40,566 nucleotides of DNA from Oscillospiraceae bacterium (lineage in GTDB: Bacteria > Bacillota > Clostridia > Oscillospirales > Acutalibacteraceae). The stretch lies in NCBI GenBank assembly GCA_015066635.1, contig SVOA01000013.1, positions 1 through 40,566 on the forward strand, in the 5' to 3' direction. The notes under the pieces are model-generated. The model saw nothing but the letters and a program-made list of their open reading frames with translations. It was not told where the DNA came from and searched no databases. The position numbers and the translations under genes were made by a program. Positions within the stretch are counted from its first letter, which is position 1; each line of letters starts with the position of its first letter. Positions 16,035 through 24,114 of the stretch are shown here, piece by piece.

Positions 16035-16685
16035 ATGGATATAAATAAAATTCTTTCGGTTTGCGACCATACTCTTTTAAAGCAGGACGCAACGTGGGAC
16101 GAAATAAAGCAGCTTTGCGACGACGCGGTTAAATTCGGTACGGCTTCCGTATGTATTCCGCCTTCGTATGTAAAACAGGCAAAGGAATACGTCGGCGAAA
16201 AAATGAAAATCTGCACGGTTATCGGCTTTCCCAACGGATATAACACAACGGCGGTCAAATGCTTTGAAACCGAGGATGCCGTTAAAAACGGTGCTGATGA
16301 AATCGATATGGTAATCAATATAGGCTGGCTCAAAGACGGAAAATATGAGAATATTCTCAACGAAATCAAAGCGGTCAAAAAGTCCTGCAACGGCAGAGTG
16401 CTGAAAGTTATAATTGAAACCTGTCTGCTTACCGAGGACGAAAAAGTCAAAATGTGCGCCCTTGTCTCCGAGTCGGGAGCAGATTATATCAAGACCTCGA
16501 CGGGCTTTTCGTCGGCAGGTGCAACGCCTGAGGACATAAAGCTTTTTGCCGACAATGTTGCCGACGGAGTAAAGATTAAGGCAGCAGGCGGAATATCCTC
16601 GCTCGACGATGCGGAGGAGTTTATGCGTCTCGGCGCGACAAGACTCGGAACGAGCAGAATTGTAAAAATAGTAAAAAACCGATAA
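16035..16685 (+). CDS. deoC: Deoxyribose-phosphate aldolase
   Basis: Class I aldolase splitting 2-deoxyribose-5-phosphate into acetaldehyde and glyceraldehyde-3-phosphate, the last step of deoxynucleoside catabolism. Counted from [20 protein letters not shown], 216 aa is exactly family length. Schiff-base Lys153 lies in [11 protein letters not shown], the second essential Lys182 in IKAAGG, and Asp91 in [17 protein letters not shown] 6 bases upstream of the ATG at 16035 is a good ribosome site, so this is taken as the native start even though the frame stays open upstream to 15699. First gene of deoC-cdd-pdp. Confidence 0.93.
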   Translation: MDINKILSVCDHTLLKQDATWDEIKQLCDDAVKFGTASVCIPPSYVKQAKEYVGEKMKICTVIGFPNGYNTTAVKCFETEDAVKNGADEIDMVINIGWLKDGKYENILNEIKAVKKSCNGRVLKVIIETCLLTEDEKVKMCALVSESGADYIKTSTGFSSAGATPEDIKLFADNVADGVKIKAAGGISSLDDAEEFMRLGATRLGTSRIVKIVKNR

Positions 16686-16707
16686 CAAATCGAAATGGAG
16701 TGATAAA

Positions 16708-17121
16708 ATGACTGACACGGAACTCTGCGCTCTTGCAAAAGAAATGAGGAAGTTTTCCCATGCGCCTTATTCGCATTACAGCGTCGGTGCGGCGCTCGAG
16801 TGCGCCTCGGGTAAGGTCTTTACGGGATGTAATATAGAGAATTCGGCTTTTTCTCCGAGCGTCTGTGCCGAACGGACGGCATTTTTTAAGGCAATAAGCG
16901 AGGGGGAAAGGGAATTCGTTAAAATTGCCGTTGCGGGAGGCAACACCGACTCCGATAAGCTTAACGGCAGTATAACTCCCTGCGGAGTCTGCCGTCAGGT
17001 TATGTCTGAATTCTGCGGAGAAGATTTCAGAATTCTGCTGGTACGGGATGATAATGAATTCAAAATCGTAACACTCGCCGAAATGCTTCCTTGCGCCTTC
17101 GGTGGCGAGAACTTAAAATGA
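16708..17121 (+). CDS. cdd: Cytidine deaminase
   Basis: Zinc enzyme converting (deoxy)cytidine to (deoxy)uridine. Zinc ligands and catalytic Glu are in VCAERTAFF (Cys53, Glu55) and PCGVC (Cys92, Cys95); the substrate block GCNIENSAF is intact. 137 aa, tetrameric small form. A TGGAG site precedes the ATG. It lies 22 bases after deoC and 10 bases before pdp, so the three enzymes feed pyrimidine deoxynucleosides into central carbon metabolism. Confidence 0.96.
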   Translation: MTDTELCALAKEMRKFSHAPYSHYSVGAALECASGKVFTGCNIENSAFSPSVCAERTAFFKAISEGEREFVKIAVAGGNTDSDKLNGSITPCGVCRQVMSEFCGEDFRILLVRDDNEFKIVTLAEMLPCAFGGENLK

Positions 17122-17131
17122 GGTAAGACCT

Positions 17132-18433
17132 ATGAGAATGTATGACATTATTGAAAAAAAGAGAAACGGCGACTCTCTGACAAACGAGGAAATTAAATTC
17201 TTTGTCGGGGGCTTTACCGAGGGCAGTATTCCCGATTATCAGGCGGCGGCTCTGATGATGGCTATATATTTTAACGGTATGAACGAAAGAGAAACCGTCT
17301 GTCTTACAGATACTATGGCTCATTCGGGCGACACGGTTGACCTCTCGCGTTTCGGAACATTTTCCGTCGATAAGCACTCAACGGGCGGAGTAGGCGACAA
17401 GACAAGCCTTATAGTCGCTCCCGTAGTTGCAAGTCTCGGCGGCAAGGTAACCAAAATGTCGGGCAGAGGACTCGGGCATACGGGCGGTACCGTTGATAAG
17501 CTTGAGTCAATTCCCGGATATAAAACCACGCTCACAAACGACGAATTTCTCGACCAGGTTGAAAAGGTCGGAATAGCCGTAATCGGTCAGAGCGGAAACC
17601 TCACGCCCGCAGACAAAAAGATGTATGCCCTGCGCGACGTTACGGCAACGGTTGAGAGCATACCGCTTATCACGTCAAGCATTATGTCAAAGAAAATAGC
17701 GGCGGGTTCTCACTCGATAGTCCTTGACGTAAAGGTTGGCTCGGGTGCGTTTATGAAAGATTTGCGCCACGCAAAGCTGCTTGCAGAGGAAATGGTAAAA
17801 ATCGGAATTTCCTGCGGCAGAAATATGGCGGCGGTTATTACCGATATGGATACCCCTCTCGGAAACAACATAGGCAATTCACTCGAGGTTGAGGAGGCGG
17901 TAAGAGTTCTTCGCGGCGAAGTGAAAAACGACCTTTACGAAGTTTCCGTAACACTTGCCTCGCTTATGGTAACGCTGTGTCTCGGCACAACTCTCAGAGG
18001 AGCCGAGGAAAAAGTCAGAGCCGTAATTGAGGACGGCAGAGCGTATGAAAAAATGAAGGAGTGGATTTCGGCGCAGGGCGGAGATGTCCGCTGTATCGAA
18101 GATTTGTCGCTTCTTCCGAGGTCTGAATATTCCTGCGAAGTCAGGAGCACGTTTGACGGCTATATTACGGGCTTCGATACGGAAAAAGTCGGTATAGTCA
18201 GCGTGATACTCGGCGCGGGCAGAGAATCAAAAGAGGATTCCATAGACCACGGCGCGGGAATTATTCTCCGTAAAAAGACGGGCGACAGAGTAAAACCCGG
18301 CGACGTGCTTGCAACGCTTTACACAAACCGTAAGGAAAAAATTCCCGAGGCCGAAATGCTGTTTAATTCCTGCATTAAGTCCTCGTGGGCAGAGCCCGAG
18401 AAAAAACCGCTTATTTATAAAGTCATAAAGTAA
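17132..18433 (+). CDS. pdp: Pyrimidine-nucleoside phosphorylase
   Basis: Phosphorolyses uridine, deoxyuridine and thymidine to base plus (deoxy)ribose-1-phosphate. The phosphate-binding signature KHSTGGVGDKTSLIVAP (about 80-96) is intact, with GRGLGHTGGTVDKLESIPG next and SGNLTPADKKMYALRD further on. 433 aa equals the Bacillus Pdp length. Lys at KMYALRD and the short GxxG loops favour the pyrimidine (Pdp) rather than thymidine-specific type, but this is not certain. No terminator is obvious before the next promoter. Confidence 0.94.
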   Translation: MRMYDIIEKKRNGDSLTNEEIKFFVGGFTEGSIPDYQAAALMMAIYFNGMNERETVCLTDTMAHSGDTVDLSRFGTFSVDKHSTGGVGDKTSLIVAPVVASLGGKVTKMSGRGLGHTGGTVDKLESIPGYKTTLTNDEFLDQVEKVGIAVIGQSGNLTPADKKMYALRDVTATVESIPLITSSIMSKKIAAGSHSIVLDVKVGSGAFMKDLRHAKLLAEEMVKIGISCGRNMAAVITDMDTPLGNNIGNSLEVEEAVRVLRGEVKNDLYEVSVTLASLMVTLCLGTTLRGAEEKVRAVIEDGRAYEKMKEWISAQGGDVRCIEDLSLLPRSEYSCEVRSTFDGYITGFDTEKVGIVSVILGAGRESKEDSIDHGAGIILRKKTGDRVKPGDVLATLYTNRKEKIPEAEMLFNSCIKSSWAEPEKKPLIYKVIK

Positions 18434-18435
18434 CA

Positions 18436-18464
18436 TTGAACTTACACTCAAAATATGGTAATAT
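18436..18464 (+). promoter_or_regulatory. Sigma-A promoter of the O-antigen-ligase-like operon
   Basis: TTGAAC at 18436-18441, 17-base spacer, TAATAT at 18459-18464. Confidence 0.6.
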
Positions 18465-18494
18465 AACCCATATCCTTTATACGGAAGTGAATAT

Positions 18495-19781
18495 ATGATT
18501 CCTCAGTATATGAAGGAAAAGCGCTTTTCGGCATACTATAAGCTGCTGACCGTCGGTATTCTGCTTCTCGGACTTTTGCCCGAGCTCGTTGCGGTAGCTT
18601 TGACGGCGCTTCTTTTCCTTTTTTATCTGGTTCACAATTACATACAGAAAAACAGAATTACCGCAGACCTTACGGGAATGCTGCTGATATTCTTTGACCT
18701 GTTTCTGTTTATAACGGTAATATGGTCCGAGATTGAAACGAACACGCTGTATTCCTTTGTGATGTGGATGTGCGGTATTGCGCTGTTTATTATTATTTTT
18801 AATCTGTGCGATACCAAAACCAAAATTGAAAACGTCCTTCTTTGCTTTGTCGGCTCGGCAATGTTAAGCTCGGTGGTGGCAATTATTCAGATGTCTTTTA
18901 TGGCTGTCGGCAAGCCCGAGCTTGTACCGAGTCCGCTTTACGAGAATCTTTCAAGCTGGTTTTCGCATATCGTGATGTATCCGCTGTTTCTTGAGGACGC
19001 GCACGACAGAGTTTCGTCAACCTTTATGACTCCGCTCGCTCTGTCCACTTTCCTTGTAACGGCTTTTCCGATAGCGATATTTCTCGGCTTTTACGGAAAG
19101 ACCAAAAAGCGCAGGGGCTTTGCAATTCTGTCGGCGCTTCTGATTTTCTTCGGAATACTCTTTACCTTCCTTAAAGGCACGGTATTTGCGGTTATTGTTT
19201 CGCTGATGCTTCTGTCGTTTGCAGGCAAGAAACCTGCAAAGCTGATGTCTGCCGTTGCGGCGGTTTCGTCAATGACAATGCTGTTGGTAATTTATTTCAG
19301 GCGCGGCGTTACAACGGCGCAGGATATTTCGACAAACAGCCGTCTTGATTTATGGAAGTCCTGCCTTAACGCCTTCGTTGCGCATCCCTTCGGACTCGGC
19401 GCGGGAAGCGACAATGTCAGACGGATACTCTTTAAGGACGGACTTTTCTTTGCAAACGCCCACAATCTCTTTATTGAAATACTCACGGAAACGGGCGTTA
19501 TAGGAACCTTGCTTTTTGCCGTAATAATGATTACGGTTATAAAGAATATATTTGAACTTTACGACATAAGAGGCTGGTATAAGCGCTATGCGATTGCTTT
19601 GGCTTCGTCTCTTATCGGCTTTTTTGCCATGTCGGTGTTTGAAAGCACATTATCCTTCCCTAAGGAGGTTATATTCTTCTCGGTAATACTTGGGCTGATA
19701 AGCTCTGTCCGCAATATTGCGCGCAAGAAGGGTAAGCTTCCTCAAAAGGGGAAAGAAAGGGTTATAACGGTATATGAATAA
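18495..19781 (+). CDS. O-antigen ligase / Wzy-family polysaccharide polymerase-like membrane protein
   Basis: 428 aa with about ten membrane segments. The diagnostic extracytoplasmic loop is SRLDLWKSCLNAFVAHPFGLGAGSDNV (about 278-305) followed by FANAHNLFIEILTETGVIG, the Wzy_C/O-antigen-ligase pattern with the functional His. Such proteins join or polymerise lipid-linked glycans on the outer membrane face, or attach glycans to proteins. No glycosyltransferases are adjacent, so the substrate is unknown. It overlaps the downstream transporter gene by eight bases (19774-19781). Confidence 0.86.
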   Translation: MIPQYMKEKRFSAYYKLLTVGILLLGLLPELVAVALTALLFLFYLVHNYIQKNRITADLTGMLLIFFDLFLFITVIWSEIETNTLYSFVMWMCGIALFIIIFNLCDTKTKIENVLLCFVGSAMLSSVVAIIQMSFMAVGKPELVPSPLYENLSSWFSHIVMYPLFLEDAHDRVSSTFMTPLALSTFLVTAFPIAIFLGFYGKTKKRRGFAILSALLIFFGILFTFLKGTVFAVIVSLMLLSFAGKKPAKLMSAVAAVSSMTMLLVIYFRRGVTTAQDISTNSRLDLWKSCLNAFVAHPFGLGAGSDNVRRILFKDGLFFANAHNLFIEILTETGVIGTLLFAVIMITVIKNIFELYDIRGWYKRYAIALASSLIGFFAMSVFESTLSFPKEVIFFSVILGLISSVRNIARKKGKLPQKGKERVITVYE

Positions 19782-21174
19782 TCTGAAATTTATCAAGGGA
19801 AAACTCGGCTACGGAATAGGTGCAATAGGACTTGACCTCAGCTACGGAATGTTCTATTCGTTCCTTTCCTATTATCTCTCGAGCGTGCTCGGTCTCAAAG
19901 CAGGCTTCCTGCTTATGCTCACTCCGATAGCGAGAATCTGGGACGGAGTTAACGACCCGATGATGGGCACCATAGTTGACAACACCCGTACAAAGATGGG
20001 CAAATACCGTCCGTGGATACTTATAGGCGCGGTATCAAATGCGGTAGTTCTTGCGCTGCTTTTTAACTCCTTCGGTATGAGCGGCACAAAGCTCTATGTC
20101 TATATAGCGGTAATGTATGTGCTGTGGGGTATGACCAACACTATGGCTGACATACCTTACTGGTCAATGGTGCCTTCCTTTACGAGCGACGAAAAAGAGA
20201 GAAATCTCGTATCAACCGTTGCAAGAACTTTCTCGGGACTCGGTCAGGGAATAATCACTATTCTTACTCCCATTATAGTTCCGATGCTCGCGAACGATAT
20301 GGAGCAGGTTGACGAGAAGGGATACAGCGCGTCCGGCTTTGCAAAATGGGCGGTAATATGCGGTATCGCTCTTGTTGTATTCTCGCTTATTTGCGTACTT
20401 ACTACAAAGGAAACAAACGTTGTATATAACGAGAAAAAGAAATTCAGCTTAAAGCAGATTTTCAAGGTAATAGGTACAAACGACCAGCTTGTTGTGTTTA
20501 TGATATTCGCTATGCTGTCAAATGCGGGCTGGTATCTCACAAGCTCAACGGCGACTTATTACTTTGCAGACACGCTCGGCAATCCAAAGGCGCAGTCGCT
20601 TTTCCAGACCATAGGCGCCGTAGGCTCGGTACTCGGTCTGCTTGTAATTCCCGTGCTTTCGGTAAAATTCACAAAGCGCACGATTTATTCGATTTCGCTT
20701 TGCACCTGCATAGTCGGCTATGCGCTTATGACTCTTTTCGGAACTGTACTCAAAATCACGATAGCGCTTGATATTTGCTATATAATCGCGTCTATCGGTA
20801 TCAGCTCCATGTTCGTTTCGCAGACGGTATTCCTTGCCGATATTGTTGACTACGGCGAGTACAGAAACGGCGTGCGCAACGAGAGTATTACCTTCTCAAT
20901 GAAGGGCTTTTTGCAGAAGATGGCTTACACCCTTCAGACCATCGTGCTTTTCGGCTCGTTAAAGCTTATGGATTACAATGCGCAGAACGCTTCGGGCAGA
21001 GGCTTTAACGAAGCAACCAAGGCGGGCATAGGTATTGTTGCCTTCGGTGTGCCGATAGTGTTTATGATACTTTCGCTTATCGTTTTCAGAAGCAAATTCA
21101 AAATTTACGGAAAGCTTGCTGATGAAGTTCACGATTACATAATCGCCAAGCGGGCAGAGGATAAGGCTGAATAA
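19774..21174 (+). CDS. GPH-family (MFS_2) sugar:cation symporter
   Basis: 466-aa transporter with twelve predicted membrane segments. The family signature WDGVNDPMMGTIVDNTRTKMGKYRPW (about 50-75) is the loop 2-3 motif of melibiose/glucuronide symporters. A related block VDYGEYRNGVRNESITFSMKGF follows near residue 360. These proteins import glycosides or glucuronides with Na+ or H+. It is coupled to the O-antigen-ligase-like gene by overlap; no glycosidase lies alongside, so the substrate is unknown. The C-terminal tail is short and charged. Confidence 0.9.
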   Translation: MNNLKFIKGKLGYGIGAIGLDLSYGMFYSFLSYYLSSVLGLKAGFLLMLTPIARIWDGVNDPMMGTIVDNTRTKMGKYRPWILIGAVSNAVVLALLFNSFGMSGTKLYVYIAVMYVLWGMTNTMADIPYWSMVPSFTSDEKERNLVSTVARTFSGLGQGIITILTPIIVPMLANDMEQVDEKGYSASGFAKWAVICGIALVVFSLICVLTTKETNVVYNEKKKFSLKQIFKVIGTNDQLVVFMIFAMLSNAGWYLTSSTATYYFADTLGNPKAQSLFQTIGAVGSVLGLLVIPVLSVKFTKRTIYSISLCTCIVGYALMTLFGTVLKITIALDICYIIASIGISSMFVSQTVFLADIVDYGEYRNGVRNESITFSMKGFLQKMAYTLQTIVLFGSLKLMDYNAQNASGRGFNEATKAGIGIVAFGVPIVFMILSLIVFRSKFKIYGKLADEVHDYIIAKRAEDKAE

Positions 21175-21192
21175 TAAAAAGGGGACAGGGGT

Positions 21193-21942
21193 ATGGAGAA
21201 TAACGAAAGACCTTTGATGAGGAATAAGCTTTTCGGAGCGTTTTTGCTTACAGTCGGACTTTTTGCACTGGCGCTTATTGTATTAAGAGTGTGCTGCTAT
21301 GAGTTTGAATATGACCCGCAGTATTATCCGGTTGACTACGGCAGATTTAATTTCTTTTCGTATTTTACGGTACAGTCAAATCTGTATGTCTGCTTTTATC
21401 TTTTCTGCCTTGCGTTTGCCGTGTTCGGCAATAACAAAGCAAAGAAAATGGCGTTTAATCCCATTGTCAGACTGACGGTAACGACCTATATTATTGTAAC
21501 GGGCGCAGTTTACTGCAGCGGAATTCCTATGGGAATGACACCGCCTCTTTACTGGGACGGATTCCAGCATATAATGCTGTCAACGGTACAGGTATTCCAT
21601 CATATGATAATGCCTCCGTTTATGCTGATTCTTTTCCTTATTCCGCCGACATCAAAACAGATAGAAAAAAAGAAAATACCGATAGTCGGCATTTATCCTT
21701 TTGTGTATTCTCTGTTTTCAATAGCAAGAGGAGCGCTGACTTCAAAGCATTTCTTTGCGTATCCGTTTTACCGTCCCGAATTCTTCTGGAATTTGTTTTT
21801 TAAGAGCAAAGAGATGAATATGCTGTCTGCATATCTGTTTATGCTTCCGATGCTGATTATGGGAATAGGAGTGTTCCTGTTGCTTGCATTGATACTGACA
21901 GTGATATATAACAGGATTTGCAAATCAATGAAAAAAGAATAA
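21193..21942 (+). CDS. Pr6Pr-like multi-pass membrane protein
   Basis: 249 aa, six predicted membrane segments. FNFFSYFTVQSNLY (about 52-65), HHMIMPPFML (about 137-146) and YPFVYSLFSIARGALT with YPFYRP afterwards are the conserved pieces of the Pr6Pr family. The function is not established; a transmembrane enzyme has been suggested. GGGGACAGGGG precedes the ATG. Third gene of the operon, 18 bases after the symporter, followed by a terminator. Confidence 0.75.
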   Translation: MENNERPLMRNKLFGAFLLTVGLFALALIVLRVCCYEFEYDPQYYPVDYGRFNFFSYFTVQSNLYVCFYLFCLAFAVFGNNKAKKMAFNPIVRLTVTTYIIVTGAVYCSGIPMGMTPPLYWDGFQHIMLSTVQVFHHMIMPPFMLILFLIPPTSKQIEKKKIPIVGIYPFVYSLFSIARGALTSKHFFAYPFYRPEFFWNLFFKSKEMNMLSAYLFMLPMLIMGIGVFLLLALILTVIYNRICKSMKKE

Positions 21943-21948
21943 AAAATA

Positions 21949-21986
21949 ACAGCACCCTTAAATCTAAGGGTGCTGTACTTATTTGT
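21949..21986. terminator. Bidirectional terminator, Pr6Pr-like / GGGtGRT gene
   Basis: Perfect 12-bp stem ACAGCACCCTTA (21949-21960) and complement (21965-21976) with loop AATC. A/T-rich flanks on both sides serve convergent genes. Confidence 0.85.
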
Positions 21987-21994
21987 TTAGGCTA

Positions 21995-23014
21995 TTAAAA
22001 CTTGCCTGCCTTTGCAGCTTCCTCAATGGAAACGGCAACCGAAACGGTCATACCAACCATCGGGTTGTTGCCTGCGCCGATAAGTCCCATCATTTCAACG
22101 TGAGCGGGAACTGATGACGAGCCTGCGAACTGAGCGTCTGAGTGCATTCTGCCCATTGTATCGGTCATACCGTAGGAAGCAGGACCTGCTGCCATATTGT
22201 CGGGATGGAGCGTTCTGCCCGTGCCGCCGCCGGAAGCAACTGAGAAATACTTTTTGCCTGCCTCAATTCTTTCTTTCTTATAAGTGCCTGCAACAGGATG
22301 CTGGAAACGTGTCGGGTTGGTTGAGTTGCCTGTGATGGAAACGTCAACGTTTTCCTTCCACATAATTGCAACGCCTTCCTGAACGTCATTGGCGCCGTAG
22401 CAGTTAACCTTTGCTCTTGAAGAGTTGGGGTCCTTTGAATAGCACTTGCGGAAAACTTCCTTGAGCTCGCCGGTGTGATAATCGTATTCGGTTTCAACAT
22501 AAGTGAAACCGTTGATTCTTGAAATAATCTGAGCCGCATCCTTGCCGAGACCGTTAAGGATAACTCTCAGGGGCTTCTGACGAACCTTGTTTGCCTTCTC
22601 GGCAATACCGATAGCGCCTTCGGCGGCTGCGAAAGATTCATGACCTGCAAGGAAAGCGAAGCACTCTGTGTCCTCTTCAAGAAGCATTTTGCCGAGATTA
22701 CCGTGGCCAAGACCGACTTTTCTGTGGTCTGCAACGGAACCGGGGATACAGAACGCCTGAAGTCCTTCGCCGATAGCGGCAGCAGCGTCTGCAGCCTTGC
22801 GGCAGCCCTTCTTAATTGCGATAGCGGCGCCTACGGTGTAAGCCCACTTTGCGTTTTCAAAGCAGATAGGCTGAATATTCTCAACCATGTGATAAACATC
22901 AAGACCTGCGTCCTTTGTAATCTTCTCTGCTTCATCTATTGATCCGATACCGTACTCTGCGAGCTTGGAAAGGATCTGCTTTTCTCTTCTTTCGTAAGAT
23001 TCAAATTTAGCCAT
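21995..23014 (-). CDS. GGGtGRT protein
   Basis: 339 aa. Carries the eponymous motif GGGTGRT (262-268) in SVASGGGTGRTLHPDNMAAGPASYGMTDTMGRMHSD, and a Gly-rich C-terminus LIGAGNNPMVGMTV. Cytosolic, no membrane segments, seven scattered Cys. The family is widespread in anaerobes but has no assigned reaction. It is translated from GAGGAGGAAAG 5-8 bases before the ATG and lies 17 bases after the Fe-S scaffold-like gene. That consistent pairing suggests a role in metal-cluster assembly or repair, which is inference. Confidence 0.88.
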   Translation of the reverse strand: MAKFESYERREKQILSKLAEYGIGSIDEAEKITKDAGLDVYHMVENIQPICFENAKWAYTVGAAIAIKKGCRKAADAAAAIGEGLQAFCIPGSVADHRKVGLGHGNLGKMLLEEDTECFAFLAGHESFAAAEGAIGIAEKANKVRQKPLRVILNGLGKDAAQIISRINGFTYVETEYDYHTGELKEVFRKCYSKDPNSSRAKVNCYGANDVQEGVAIMWKENVDVSITGNSTNPTRFQHPVAGTYKKERIEAGKKYFSVASGGGTGRTLHPDNMAAGPASYGMTDTMGRMHSDAQFAGSSSVPAHVEMMGLIGAGNNPMVGMTVSVAVSIEEAAKAGKF

Positions 23015-23031
23015 TATTCTTTCCTCCTCAA

Positions 23032-23724
23032 TTATTCTTTTCTCGGATCAATGAACTTTGCGGCATCATTAACTCTGCCGTACTGTCCCGAAGCCTTCTC
23101 AAGAGCTGTTGCGGCGTCGTCGCCTGCCTTGAGGAAGTCCATCATTTTACCGAAGTTAACATACTTATAACCGATTATTTCGTCGTCCTCATCGAGAGCG
23201 AGTTCGGTGATATATCCGTCCGTAAGTTCAAGATAACGGGGTCCCTTTGAAAGAGTGCCGTAGGTGGTAGCTACCATGGAACGCGCGCCCTTACCGAGGT
23301 CCTCAAGACCTGCGCCTATCTGAAGTCCGCCCTCTGAGAAAGCAGACTGTGTGCGTCCGTAAACTATCTGTAAGAAAAGCTCTCTCATAGCCGTGTTGAT
23401 AGCGTCGCAGACAAGGTCTGTATTGAGAGCCTCGAGGAGAGTTCTGCCGGGGAGAATTTCGGATGCCATAGCGGCTGAATGAGTCATACCCGAGCAGCCG
23501 ATAGTCTCAACGAGAGCCTCCTGAATAATTCCGTCCTTAACGTTAAGCGAAAGCTTGCAGCAACCCTGCTGGGGAGCGCACCAGCCAATGCCGTGGGTAT
23601 AGCCTGAAATGTCTTTTATTTCACGGGCTTTAACCCATTTTGCTTCTTCCGGTATCGGAGCCGCGCCGTGGGCTACGCCCTGATGAACACAGCACATACC
23701 GTTTACTTCTGATGAATAGACCAT
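23032..23724 (-). CDS. Iron-sulfur cluster assembly scaffold-like protein (NifU-N related)
   Basis: 230 aa. Cys-rich: CCVHQG at the N-terminus, GIGWCAPQQGCC near residue 47, and the scaffold motif ETIGCSGMTHSAAMASEIL (about 73-91), where IscU/NifU have their cluster cysteine. The next Cys (LVCDAINTAM) fits the second ligand. The C-terminal half has no IscU counterpart. It is probably a scaffold or carrier devoted to the GGGtGRT partner. AAGGAGG is 10 bases from the ATG. The leader of about 100 bases has two hairpins. Confidence 0.82.
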   Translation of the reverse strand: MVYSSEVNGMCCVHQGVAHGAAPIPEEAKWVKAREIKDISGYTHGIGWCAPQQGCCKLSLNVKDGIIQEALVETIGCSGMTHSAAMASEILPGRTLLEALNTDLVCDAINTAMRELFLQIVYGRTQSAFSEGGLQIGAGLEDLGKGARSMVATTYGTLSKGPRYLELTDGYITELALDEDDEIIGYKYVNFGKMMDFLKAGDDAATALEKASGQYGRVNDAAKFIDPRKE

Positions 23725-23824
23725 AAAAAGTCATCCTCCTTGTATTATTTTTACCGGCCTTTTCATACAGAAAGGCACAATATTTAACAAAGTACGGATA
23801 TACGTTTTAAAATGCACATATCCG
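23725..23824 (-). promoter_or_regulatory. Structured 5' leader of the scaffold-GGGtGRT operon
   Basis: In minus-strand sense the leader begins with a hairpin CGGATATGTG...CGTATATCCG (forward 23795-23824, ten pairs including G-U) positioned at the predicted start. A second hairpin GCCTTT-AAAGGC follows (forward 23757-23776). No match to a known riboswitch class was recognised. Confidence 0.45.
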
Positions 23825-23830
23825 AAAAAT

Positions 23831-23859
23831 ATTTTATCACAACGGACATACATTTTCAA
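23831..23859 (-). promoter_or_regulatory. Sigma-A promoter of the scaffold-GGGtGRT operon
   Basis: Minus strand TTGAAA (23859-23854), 17-base spacer, TAAAAT (23836-23831). Start near 23824. Confidence 0.65.
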
Positions 23860-23892
23860 TAGCAACTGACATTTTTTTAACATAGAATTTTT

Positions 23893-23939
23893 TACAAAAA
23901 ACAAAAATAAAAGCAGATAGTCTGTTGGCTATCTGCTTT
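23893..23939 (-). terminator. Distal terminator after the duplicated tRNA-Pro 3' end
   Basis: Minus strand AAAGCAGATAG (23939-23929), 8-base loop, CTATCTGCTTT (23920-23910), then a long T-rich run. It lies four bases beyond the second copy of the tRNA 3' end, as expected of an original tRNA terminator. Confidence 0.85.
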
Positions 23940-23942
23940 CAC

Positions 23943-23963
23943 TGGTCGGAGTGACAAGACTTG
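23943..23963. repeat. Direct repeat, copy 1 of tRNA-Pro 3' end (possible att)
   Basis: 21 bases identical to 24115-24135: CCA tail, discriminator, acceptor 3' strand and part of the T-stem of tRNA-Pro. The two copies are 172 bases apart. This is the arrangement left when an element integrates into a tRNA 3' end and rebuilds it. Confidence 0.75.
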
Positions 23964-24059
23964 CAGAGGGCAAGCCTCTGCAAGAGTTTGCTTCGCAAAC
24001 AAATCTTATTTTATGTCCCTTTTGCTTACGCAAAAGATGGACTGTGTTCAAGTCTTGTC
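23953..24059. repeat. Cloverleaf-like hairpin cluster
   Basis: An 11-bp outer stem (23953-23963 with 24049-24059) encloses three perfect hairpins: TGCAGAGG/CCTCTGCA (23962-23982), GTTTGC/GCAAAC (23986-24000) and CTTTTGC/GCAAAAG (24019-24036). On the minus strand the block ends directly in the tRNA-type acceptor sequence and CCA at 23943. It could be a structured RNA or a palindromic mobile unit; no known RNA family recognised. Confidence 0.55.
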
Positions 24060-24072
24060 CCTCTCATTTGAA

Positions 24073-24114
24073 CAAAAAAACAAACACGGACAGCCAACGG
24101 CTATCCGTGCTTGT
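24073..24114 (-). terminator. Intrinsic terminator of tRNA-Pro
   Basis: Minus strand ACAAGCACGGATAGCC, loop GTT, GGCTGTCCGTGTTTGT, then a run of seven T. It begins immediately after the CCA of the tRNA. Confidence 0.88.

Noticed and set aside
23757-23776. GCCTTT/AAAGGC hairpin as a terminator before the Fe-S scaffold gene
   Set aside because: Only six pairs with an 8-base loop and no T-run; kept as part of the leader structure only.
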